NCBI RefSeq assembly: GCF_009882945.1
Contig: NZ_WTUY01000024.1
Coordinates: 1-64,000, forward strand
Source: Alcanivorax sp. DP30
GTDB lineage: Bacteria; Pseudomonadota; Gammaproteobacteria; Pseudomonadales; Alcanivoracaceae
Length of the DNA stretch: 64,000 nt
Direction of reading: 5' to 3'
How positions within the stretch are numbered: the first letter of the stretch is position 1; each line of letters starts with the position of its first letter. A program made the position numbers and the translations under genes. Positions 25,770 to 32,760 of this stretch are shown here, one piece after another. Under the pieces are notes generated by a model. That model saw nothing but the letters and a program-made list of their open reading frames with translations. It had not been told where the DNA came from and did no database searches.

Positions 25770-26432
25770 TTACAAATGCCCCACCTTCACATAAATCAAC
25801 GCCCCTTCCTCTTTCGTAAACGGCGTATGCCGACTCAGGTGAGGGCTGCGAAGCCAGCTGCCTTTTGGGTAGATGCCGTGCTCATCATAAAAGGTGCCTT
25901 CCAGGACAAAGATCTCTTCCCCGCCCCAATGCTGGTGTGGCTGGAATTGGGTATGGGGCGCCCATTTCACTAGCGCTACATGCTCGCTTTTGAAATCGTG
26001 CAGGGGCATCACCGTTAGCCCCTCCACGAGCCCCGGTCGCCAGGGGGTGTTCATGGTGTCGATGACTTTCTGCTCGGTGTCTTGCTGATCAAACTGATGC
26101 AGCTTCACCAGTATCGTTGCGCCTTCCTCGCCGATGCGTGGGGTATGAGAGGTGCCGATGGGATTGCGCACATAGGTCCCTGCCGGGTAGGCCTGATGTT
26201 CATCCGAGAACACTCCCTCCAACACCAGAAACTCTTCGCCGCCATCATGGGTGTGGGAGGAGAACGCACTGTGCGGGGCGTAACGGACGATGGAGGTGGC
26301 CCGTGCCACTTCGTCGCCGATACGATCCAGCATCATGCGCTCAACGCCGGGCATGGGCGACGCCACCCACTGGTAGTCCGTGGGCCGAATGACGACGCGT
26401 TGTTCGAAATCTGCATTGAGTAAGGTAGTCAT
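25770..26432 (-). CDS. Double-cupin protein of the ChrR anti-sigma type
   Basis: This 220-residue protein consists of two consecutive cupin lobes. Each has the metal-binding signature: SHTHDGGEEFLVLEGVF in the first, QPHQHWGGEEIFVLEGTF in the second. Such 'ChrR cupin-like' proteins bind Zn, Fe or Mn. In ChrR the cupin is a sensor domain of an anti-sigma factor, but the N-terminal anti-sigma part is missing here, so it may be an enzyme or small-molecule sensor. ATG 26432 gives the natural start; the upstream extension of the frame has no conserved character. About 97 bases covering its last codons are duplicated at 31931-32027. Confidence 0.8.
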   Translation of the reverse strand: MTTLLNADFEQRVVIRPTDYQWVASPMPGVERMMLDRIGDEVARATSIVRYAPHSAFSSHTHDGGEEFLVLEGVFSDEHQAYPAGTYVRNPIGTSHTPRIGEEGATILVKLHQFDQQDTEQKVIDTMNTPWRPGLVEGLTVMPLHDFKSEHVALVKWAPHTQFQPHQHWGGEEIFVLEGTFYDEHGIYPKGSWLRSPHLSRHTPFTKEEGALIYVKVGHL

Positions 26433-26757
26433 GGTGCGCTCTTTGTAAATATGGCGGGTGCCCGTGTCTGCCAGTATAAAACCTGCCGTGTACCCGGCGC
26501 AGTAAAGCCTGTTCTCTGTTGCAAATGCGTGAAGTGAGGCGCTCGCTGTACTGGCTGACCTGGATCCGGGGCCGAGCTGATAAGGCGAAATCGAAAAAAG
26601 GGGCGAAATAAGATACACCCGCAAACCGGCACCCTCAGCCACAGATGCAAGTTTTGACATGGTGCCAAGCACCCTGACGTATGCTTAGATGATGCCTTGC
26701 TTTTTCGGGGCCCGTCTTTGGGTAAGCCCTGTTGCGTGATGATCAACGGAGATAACA
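26433..26757. other. Divergent promoter region between cupin and PF10118 genes
   Basis: There is no gene. A TTGACA at 26654-26659 overlaps an adjacent inverted repeat GGTGC-CAA-GCACC-like (26661-26673) and is followed by TATGCT at 26680-26685, spaced 20 bases. This could be a regulated promoter for the gene at 26758, but the long spacer makes it uncertain. Confidence 0.35.
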
Positions 26758-27645
26758 ATGAAAAAACTGTCTGCAGCACTACGTCTGGTATCTGATAACA
26801 CCCGGGCAAAGCCCATGCTGGTGCCGACTCGTCGGAGCTTGCGGTTCAATCTGGACCCCAAGCGGATTTCCGACTGGCACACCGCAGGTGGGCCGGTGCT
26901 GACGGCCTTTCTGAATACCTTCTCCACGGTGCTGCCGGTGGGCGAGCGGTTTTTCATCGACAGTGTGCGGGCCTACCGGGACCAGATTACCGACCCGGAA
27001 CTGAAGAAGGCGGTGACTGCCTTCATCGGCCAGGAAGCCATGCATGGCCGCGAGCATGAAGAATATAACGATGCCCTGTTTGCCGTGTCATCGGTGGCAC
27101 CAAGGTTTGAGCGTATGGTCGAGGGTCTGTTGAAGACCTTCAACAAGTACAGTGCGCCGGTTTCTTTGAGCGGCACCATCGCTCTGGAGCACTTTACCGG
27201 CCTGCTGGCTGACAGCGTGTTGAGTGACTCGCGGGTGGTCGACGGGGCCGATCCGGCGTATGCGGCCTTGTGGCGCTGGCATGCCCTGGAAGAAACCGAG
27301 CACAAGGCCGTGGCGTTTGATGTCTGGACGGCGGTCATGGGCAAAGGGGTTGGTGCCTACGGGTTGCGCTGTTTCGGCTTGGGCCTGGCGACGGTGGTGT
27401 TCTGGGGGCTGGTGATTCCGGTCTTTCTGGAAGTGTTGCGTGAGCAGGGAAAGCTGACGGACTGGAAAGGCTGGCAGAAGTTTTTCCACTACACCTTCGG
27501 GGATATCGGCATGCTGCGTAAGCAGATTGGCAATTACCTGGATTACTTCCGCCCGGGGTTCCACCCCTGGGATCACGACAACCGTGAGTTGCTGCTGCAG
27601 ATCGACAGTTTTCTGGCCGAGCAGGAAGCCGCAGCTTCCGCCTGA
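26758..27645 (+). CDS. PF10118 'metal-dependent hydrolase' family protein (copy 1)
   Basis: This 295-residue protein belongs to PF10118, annotated as predicted metal-dependent hydrolase. It has the pattern of a di-metal helical bundle: FLNTFSTVLPVGERFFIDSV, FIGQEAMHGREH, IALEHFTG, WRWHALEETEHKAVAFDVW and the C-terminal PGFHPWDHDN. Paired Glu and His residues in four helices suggest a ferritin-like iron site. A membrane-like segment occurs around residues 205-230 (LATVVFWGLVIPVFLEVL). The true reaction is unproven. ATG 26758 follows GGAGA. It is one of three family members in the window and is near identical in plan to the copy at 28424. Confidence 0.85.
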   Translation: MKKLSAALRLVSDNTRAKPMLVPTRRSLRFNLDPKRISDWHTAGGPVLTAFLNTFSTVLPVGERFFIDSVRAYRDQITDPELKKAVTAFIGQEAMHGREHEEYNDALFAVSSVAPRFERMVEGLLKTFNKYSAPVSLSGTIALEHFTGLLADSVLSDSRVVDGADPAYAALWRWHALEETEHKAVAFDVWTAVMGKGVGAYGLRCFGLGLATVVFWGLVIPVFLEVLREQGKLTDWKGWQKFFHYTFGDIGMLRKQIGNYLDYFRPGFHPWDHDNRELLLQIDSFLAEQEAAASA

Positions 27646-27755
27646 CGTTGCCCGTCGTTCGTCATTGGCTGGCATCATGAATCCGGGGAAAGCCTCAAGT
27701 GCGCCTGTGAATCGACTGGGTTAACGGACGACAGGAGGCTTTCCCTTCGCCTGGC

Positions 27756-28280
27756 TCAGCCTCTTGAGGCCGTTCGCTGCTGTCCGGGGTGATGGCTGTC
27801 GCCGGTATTCTGGAGCATGCCTTCCTGTCCAGCGCCTTCCACCAGCAAAGGCTGCATATCCCGGGCGTGCAGTTCTTCACCACATTCTGAGCAACGTAGT
27901 TGTGGGTCGGTTTTATGGCCGCAAGGGTTGTGGATGAATTCCAGCGGTGGGTGATCTGCGCCGTCATTGAGCCAGTTATTTCCCCATTTCCCCAGCATGA
28001 GGATCACAGGATACAGTGCCTGACCGGCATCGGTCAGCCGGTACTCATAGCGCTTTGGGCCATCCTGGTAGAGCACTTTTTTCAGTACTTCCTTTTCAAC
28101 TAACCGATTAAGGCGATCCGCAAGCAGGTGTCGGGTCATGCCCAATTGTTTCTGGAAATCTTCGAACCGGTGGGTTCTCAGAAAGGCATTACGGATGATG
28201 AGTAGTGTCCAGCGGTCGCCAAGGATGGACAGGCTACGGCCGACGGGGCAGTTCATATCGCCGAGTTGATGCCACTTCAT
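27756..28280 (-). CDS. HxlR-family transcriptional regulator with zinc-ribbon-like tail
   Basis: This 174-residue regulator has the HxlR winged helix (CPVGRSLSILGDRWTLLIIRNAFLRTHRFEDFQKQLGMTRHLLADRL), including the conserved N-terminal Cys that in some members senses oxidants or aldehydes. The C-terminal part has CGH and CSECGEEL, a possible zinc ribbon. It is divergent from the second PF10118 gene, and a perfect palindrome at 28376-28392 lies between them, so that gene is the likely target. ATG 28280 follows GGAG by 8 bases. Confidence 0.88.
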   Translation of the reverse strand: MKWHQLGDMNCPVGRSLSILGDRWTLLIIRNAFLRTHRFEDFQKQLGMTRHLLADRLNRLVEKEVLKKVLYQDGPKRYEYRLTDAGQALYPVILMLGKWGNNWLNDGADHPPLEFIHNPCGHKTDPQLRCSECGEELHARDMQPLLVEGAGQEGMLQNTGDSHHPGQQRTASRG

Positions 28281-28375
28281 ATTCAGGACTCCAGGCCTCA
28301 GTGGACAGGCCGCTATTTTGTCAGTTCCAAAAAAGAATGGACAATTTGGCTGCCGATGTTTAGCCTTTTCTCCAT

Positions 28376-28392
28376 GGTTCCTTTTTGGAACC
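28376..28392. promoter_or_regulatory. Perfect palindrome GGTTCC-N5-GGAACC, putative HxlR operator
   Basis: The arms GGTTCC and GGAACC are separated by TTTTT. A related half-degenerate site (GTTCCAAAAAAGAA) lies at 28324-28337. Both are between the divergent HxlR and PF10118 genes. Confidence 0.65.
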
Positions 28393-28423
28393 TATGTTGA
28401 AACTAACTTTAGTGAGGTTGGAC

Positions 28424-29248
28424 ATGACTGGAGAGACCAGGGCTTCTTTCCCTGTACGCCGGATGGACTACGATTTCAGCGACATGCCACGGTACTGGTG
28501 TGATAACGAGCCGTCCCAGACGCATTACTTCACCGGGCTGTCCACCCTGTTTCCCGAGGGGGAGTCCTTTTTTGTCCGCTCGGTGCGTGCGCTGCGCCCA
28601 AGGGCCAAGGCGAATCAGCAGCTGGATCGTGATATCGGCGCCTTTATTGGTCAGGAGGCCATGCACTCCAAAGAGCATCATGCCTTTCATGAAAGCGCCA
28701 AGCGCTACGGTCTCAACCCGGAGTTACTGGAAAATGCCACCGGTATCATCCTTAAAGGGGTTGAGTCGCTGTTTCCGAAAAAATGGAACCTTTTGATTAC
28801 TGCCGGGCTTGAGCACTACACGGCTGTACTGGTGACCAGCATGATGAGGGGCATCCATGAACAGATGGAGGATGAGACCATTCGCAACCTCTGGCTCTGG
28901 CACAGCATTGAAGAGACCGAGCACAAGGCGGTGGCCTATGACCTGTATCAGTATCTTTATGGCAACGGCCTGGGTGCCTATATCCCCAGAGTGTCGATTT
29001 TTACGTTAAGTGTTGCTCTGGTCATTGTCGCGAGCACGCTGTACCAGATGGTATTGATGAAGCGGGACAAGCAGCTTTTTAACCTGAAATCCTGGCTTAA
29101 ATTCGGTGTTTTTGCTGCCAAACATTATCGGGTCTTTATTCCGCAATTCCTGGCGTACTACCGGTTTTCCTTTCATCCCAATGATACGGACGAGTCGGCA
29201 CTGGTGGAACGCACCAGGTTGCTGATTGGTCTTGATGAAAAGCACTAA
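28424..29248 (+). CDS. PF10118 'metal-dependent hydrolase' family protein (copy 2)
   Basis: This 274-residue paralogue of the 26758 gene keeps every signature: LSTLFPEGESFFVRSVRALR, FIGQEAMHSKEHHAF, AGLEHYTAVL, LWLWHSIEETEHKAVAYDLYQY and FSFHPNDTD. A hydrophobic helix (VSIFTLSVALVIVASTLYQMVL) is in the same place as in copy 1. ATG 28424 is chosen because GAGG lies 6 bases before it; an upstream ATG at 28394 is too close to the operator palindrome to be convincing. A thioesterase gene follows 58 bases later and is probably cotranscribed. Expression is likely controlled by the divergent HxlR protein. Confidence 0.85.
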   Translation: MTGETRASFPVRRMDYDFSDMPRYWCDNEPSQTHYFTGLSTLFPEGESFFVRSVRALRPRAKANQQLDRDIGAFIGQEAMHSKEHHAFHESAKRYGLNPELLENATGIILKGVESLFPKKWNLLITAGLEHYTAVLVTSMMRGIHEQMEDETIRNLWLWHSIEETEHKAVAYDLYQYLYGNGLGAYIPRVSIFTLSVALVIVASTLYQMVLMKRDKQLFNLKSWLKFGVFAAKHYRVFIPQFLAYYRFSFHPNDTDESALVERTRLLIGLDEKH

Positions 29249-29306
29249 AAAACGACGGCAATACCCGCCGGGTATTTTCACTGAGGTTATTGAGAGGTAA
29301 AGAGTG

Positions 29307-29738
29307 ATGAATCCAAAAGAGATGACGGGGTTGGAGATTATGCAGGCGTTTGCGGATGGAAAATTCCCCACGCCGGGCATCGCCAAAACCATTCCGATGC
29401 ACCCATCAGAAGTGGAGCATGGCCGGGTTGTCTTTATCGCCACAGCCGATGCGAGTCATAGTAATCCATTGGGTGGGGTGCATGGGGGCTTTGCGGCGAC
29501 AGTGCTGGATTCTGTCACTGGCTGTGCCACCCACACGGTGTTGGAGGTTGGTGAGGGCTACGGTACTACCGATCTGAATATCAAGATGTGCCGACCATTG
29601 CCCTACGATACCCCGCTGATTGCGGAAGGAAGGGTTATCAATGCCGGCCGTTCACTGGTGATTTCCGAGGGCTATCTGCGCGATGAATCAGGCAAGCTCT
29701 ACGCTCACGCCACTGCCACCAATATGATTATTCGTTGA
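29307..29738 (+). CDS. PaaI-family hotdog thioesterase
   Basis: This 143-residue single hotdog domain contains NPLGGVHGGFAATVLDSVTGCATHTVL, with the HGG and the helix Asp of PaaI-type acyl-CoA thioesterases, and the strands YGTTDLNIKMCRPLPYDTPLIAEGRVINAGRSLVISEG. ATG 29307 was chosen with the upstream GAGAGGTAA as a ribosome site. Following the PF10118 gene at a short distance suggests a shared job in lipid or acyl-CoA metabolism. Substrate unknown. The 245 bases after it up to 29983 hold no gene. Confidence 0.88.
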   Translation: MNPKEMTGLEIMQAFADGKFPTPGIAKTIPMHPSEVEHGRVVFIATADASHSNPLGGVHGGFAATVLDSVTGCATHTVLEVGEGYGTTDLNIKMCRPLPYDTPLIAEGRVINAGRSLVISEGYLRDESGKLYAHATATNMIIR

Positions 29739-29983
29739 ATGGAAACATGATATGGGTCTGGTCTTGGATTGTGCTGGTTATCCCGCCAGGCAAGGCCGCC
29801 CAGTCTTTGTCGCTGGCCGAAGATAAGACGGTCTGGCCTTGGGTGAACTGACAAGAAGAATGAATACGTTGAATTGACTGACCCATAAATGGATGGTGGG
29901 GCAACTGTTGTACGGGTGATAAGTGAGTTTAGTGACTGATTGAATTCATGCGTGTGACAGACTGAAAACTCTTGCGCCTCTGC

Positions 29984-31813
29984 TTACGCCACCAGTGTCA
30001 TCGCGCGCAGAGGTACCTCCAGTCGGCAGAGGCATCCTGCGTTATTGTTGCTTTCCCATGTTGCCGTGGCGCCAATTTCCTGAGCTCGGTGACGGATGTT
30101 GGCAAGGCCCATGCCGCGTTGTTGCATTTCCTCTGATAGCCCCGGACCTTCATCACGGATTGTCAGGATGAGTATGCCGTTGTCGTTAGCATGATGGATT
30201 CTGCAATCAAGGTGCGCTGTGCCGGTGCCTGCATGCTTGATGATATTGGATGTCAGCTCACGCAGGATGCGGCTGAGGTGGTAGGCCTTGGTCGGGTCTG
30301 CTGGGGTGTCGGGTATCTCGCCGAGGCCGTTGTAATGAAACTGGATGCCGGCGTGGCTCAGCCGGTTTTCGCTTTCAGTGATGGCGTTGGCGATTAATTC
30401 ATTGAGTGGAATGATATCCCGTTTGCTCTGATTCACGGTTTCCCGAAGCGACGATAGCGCTTCCCTGGCAAGTGAAGATTTTTCATGCTCGGCGCGGGAA
30501 TGGAGGATAGAGAGCAGTTTTGCACCCACGTCATCGTGCAGATCTCGGTAGACCTTCTGGCGTTCCTGTTGTGCATGGTTGTAGAGGGCAAGGGCATGGT
30601 TTTCTGCATAGCTCTTTTCCAGTGAAGCGGAGATTTCCGCCACGCGGGTTTCCAGCTGACTGTTAAGGGTTTCACTGTGATTCAGGGCGCGCACGAAAGT
30701 CCGAACCAGATGGGCGAATATCAGGATAAGGAGGACGGCAAAGCCGTATTGCATGAAGGTGCCCTCCGGTAATCTGCCTGGCTGCTGTGCTGCTGCCTGA
30801 AAGGCATAGATGTCATGTAGCACTAGCAGGGAGATCACTAGGAAGCCGGGAATCAGTAGAAGTAACTCCTTGCTGCGTTTGCGGATGGCGAGATGGGTTC
30901 CGATGACGAGAAGGTAGATCACCAAAGCCAGGTGCATGCCATGAACAAAGGTGATCACCAGGGTGTGCAGTCGCATGGGCATGATGAACAAGAGAATACC
31001 GGAAAGAATCAAGGCAGCGATGGCGATAATTTTCAAGCGCGGCCTGTCTAGTTGCATCAGCCGGTAAAGAAACATAAACAGGAAGAAGCCGGACAGGTCC
31101 ACACAGTAGAAGACGAAGCGTAACCAGGTCCCATGATTAATTGGGGCAAAAGGCACCGCCATATAGAACATCACTACTGACCAGCTAAAGCAGAGCAGAG
31201 AAAAGTACAGGTAAAGCCGATCACTTCGGCGAAGCAACCAGATGAACAGGGTGAGGCTGCCCATCACAAGGCAGGTGACCATGCTCCACTCTGCGATACG
31301 AATTTTCTGGAATACAGATTGTTGGTAATGACTTTGCAATACGGTCTGATCGCCGATGATCAGTGGTGACAGAACGGCGTTGGGTTCGCCGCTACGAATA
31401 CGAATGATGAGCTGATTGCCGGAGTCCCGCCAGTAGGCAGCAGGAAGTCGGGTATAGAAAGGATGGTTCCAGCCGGTTGATTCCCTGCCATCCAGACGCT
31501 GCGTGCCGGCGACCGTGTGTCCGTTCAGAAAGATACTTATATCAAAGACATGGTTGCTGACAAACAAGCTATCACGCTGAGTATCGGGCAAGGAATCCAG
31601 ATTAAAGCGAAACCAGAATGTCCCATGAATCTGGGAGTAAGAGCCCGCAAATGGCAGTGTGGTGTCTTTCCAGTCTCCGTCAGGGAGTTGGCTAGTAGGT
31701 TTTTCCGAATAAAGATACTGACCCTGGGTAATGCGGGTGAAGGCAGTATCTGCAGCAAGTAAGCCGGAATACAGCAGTGAAGAGAGGAGGAGCCATAGCC
31801 AGATTGTACGCAT
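29984..31813 (-). CDS. 7TMR-DISM sensor histidine kinase (NarX/DesK-type core)
   Basis: This 609-residue protein has a signal peptide, an extracytoplasmic beta-rich 7TMR-DISM-type domain (about 25-175), seven hydrophobic helices (about 180-375), a short coiled coil and a HisKA_3-type kinase. The phospho-acceptor is His426 in YRDLHDDVGAKLLS. The ATP-binding part has ELTSNIIKHAGTG (N box), DEGPGL (G1) and GMGLANIRHRAQEIGA (G2). Kinases of this core pair with NarL/LuxR-type response regulators, but none is adjacent. The signal is unknown. No clear ribosome site precedes ATG 31813. Confidence 0.88.
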   Translation of the reverse strand: MRTIWLWLLLSSLLYSGLLAADTAFTRITQGQYLYSEKPTSQLPDGDWKDTTLPFAGSYSQIHGTFWFRFNLDSLPDTQRDSLFVSNHVFDISIFLNGHTVAGTQRLDGRESTGWNHPFYTRLPAAYWRDSGNQLIIRIRSGEPNAVLSPLIIGDQTVLQSHYQQSVFQKIRIAEWSMVTCLVMGSLTLFIWLLRRSDRLYLYFSLLCFSWSVVMFYMAVPFAPINHGTWLRFVFYCVDLSGFFLFMFLYRLMQLDRPRLKIIAIAALILSGILLFIMPMRLHTLVITFVHGMHLALVIYLLVIGTHLAIRKRSKELLLLIPGFLVISLLVLHDIYAFQAAAQQPGRLPEGTFMQYGFAVLLILIFAHLVRTFVRALNHSETLNSQLETRVAEISASLEKSYAENHALALYNHAQQERQKVYRDLHDDVGAKLLSILHSRAEHEKSSLAREALSSLRETVNQSKRDIIPLNELIANAITESENRLSHAGIQFHYNGLGEIPDTPADPTKAYHLSRILRELTSNIIKHAGTGTAHLDCRIHHANDNGILILTIRDEGPGLSEEMQQRGMGLANIRHRAQEIGATATWESNNNAGCLCRLEVPLRAMTLVA

Positions 31814-32373
31814 TGGGGTGTTTGTTTATTGTCCAGTAGATTGGCAATTTACCATGTTTATTTGCAATGAAGGGGAAATAATTGCGAGCCAGTAGCTGGC
31901 TACATCTATGGAAATAAGTAAGCAATAAAGGGCACCCAGCAATGGGTATTTATAAATGCCCCACCTTCACATGAATCAATGCCCGTCCTCTGTCGTAAAC
32001 GGCGTGTGCCGACTCAGGTGAGGGCTGAGCAGACAGGGGGGTATTTTTTGCTTTGGCAGCGGTGGCGATTGCATCAAAAGGGCACGATACAATCGAGCCC
32101 TGTGCCACGCTGCTGCCGCAGCATCCAACGTTCGAATTCAGTATCAGCGCCGTGATAGCGGCCGCACACAGCAGTCCGGAAGTCGCGGGCGACTTTTCTC
32201 TTTCTGATGGTTCAGGGGGTGTGCATGCCATGCTCTCGAAAAACGTTGAGCCTTTTGTGGCCTGCGTGAACCTGCTCATCATGTCGTCTGGCAACACGGG
32301 GGCGGGTTCCAGTTACCCAGGGGTGTAGGGATGGTGGATCCTGCCCGTCGCATTCCTTTCATTCCTGTTTCCC
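31814..32373. other. 560-bp gene-poor stretch containing a cupin-gene tail
   Basis: I see no convincing gene. The only recognisable content is the duplicated cupin tail at 31931-32027. A 115-codon minus-strand frame (31950-32297) exists and has one hydrophobic stretch, but no ribosome site or family resemblance. Confidence 0.6.
31931..32027 (-). pseudogene. Detached, frameshifted 3' tail of the double-cupin gene
   Basis: About 97 bases match 25751-25848 at roughly 80-85 percent by eye, covering the last ~26 codons of the cupin gene (…ALIHVKVGHL) plus a little downstream DNA. One base is missing relative to the intact gene (GCCCGTCC versus GCCCCTTCC region), which breaks the frame. No remaining part of the gene is present. 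Confidence 0.8.
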
Positions 32374-32709
32374 TCAATACTCCAGCGTCAACCGTTGCGC
32401 TGAATGTTGAGGCGCCCCCAGTTCGTTGACGACTGCGATGTCGATGCTGCAGTTGATGGCAAGGCGCTCGCCGTTACGCGCTGCCTCGTCAATGAGCTTG
32501 GTGAGCGCCTCCTTGGTGTGCTGCAATTCCTCAATGCGGCGCGTCACAACAGGATTTTCATTGCCCAGGCGTTCTGCGCTACTCCACTTGTCCAACTGAT
32601 GAAACTGAATCTTGTTGGTGATGAGCGTCATCAGGATGGTTCGCGCATCCTCGGTGGAGAATTCGCCGCTGATCAATTTGTGAGTGGAATGCCGTGTAGT
32701 GTCTGACAT
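32374..32709 (-). CDS. Small protein of the dab operon, unknown function
   Basis: This 111-residue soluble protein is largely helical, with a central coiled-coil-like segment (RRIEELQHTKEALTKLIDEAARNGERL). No family is recognised. It begins 51 bases after dabA on the same strand, with AGGAGAG as a ribosome site, so it is probably the third gene of the dabB-dabA transcript. It could be a regulator or stabiliser of the carbon pump; this is inferred from position only. Confidence 0.7.
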   Translation of the reverse strand: MSDTTRHSTHKLISGEFSTEDARTILMTLITNKIQFHQLDKWSSAERLGNENPVVTRRIEELQHTKEALTKLIDEAARNGERLAINCSIDIAVVNELGAPQHSAQRLTLEY

Positions 32710-32760
32710 GCGTTTCTCTCCTGTTGTCTTGCATTGACGTGCTGGTGCCAGGTTGGTGCC

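Noticed and set aside
31950-32297. 115-codon minus-strand frame with a hydrophobic stretch
   Set aside because: It ends in the frameshifted cupin tail and lacks a ribosome site; more likely chance than a gene.
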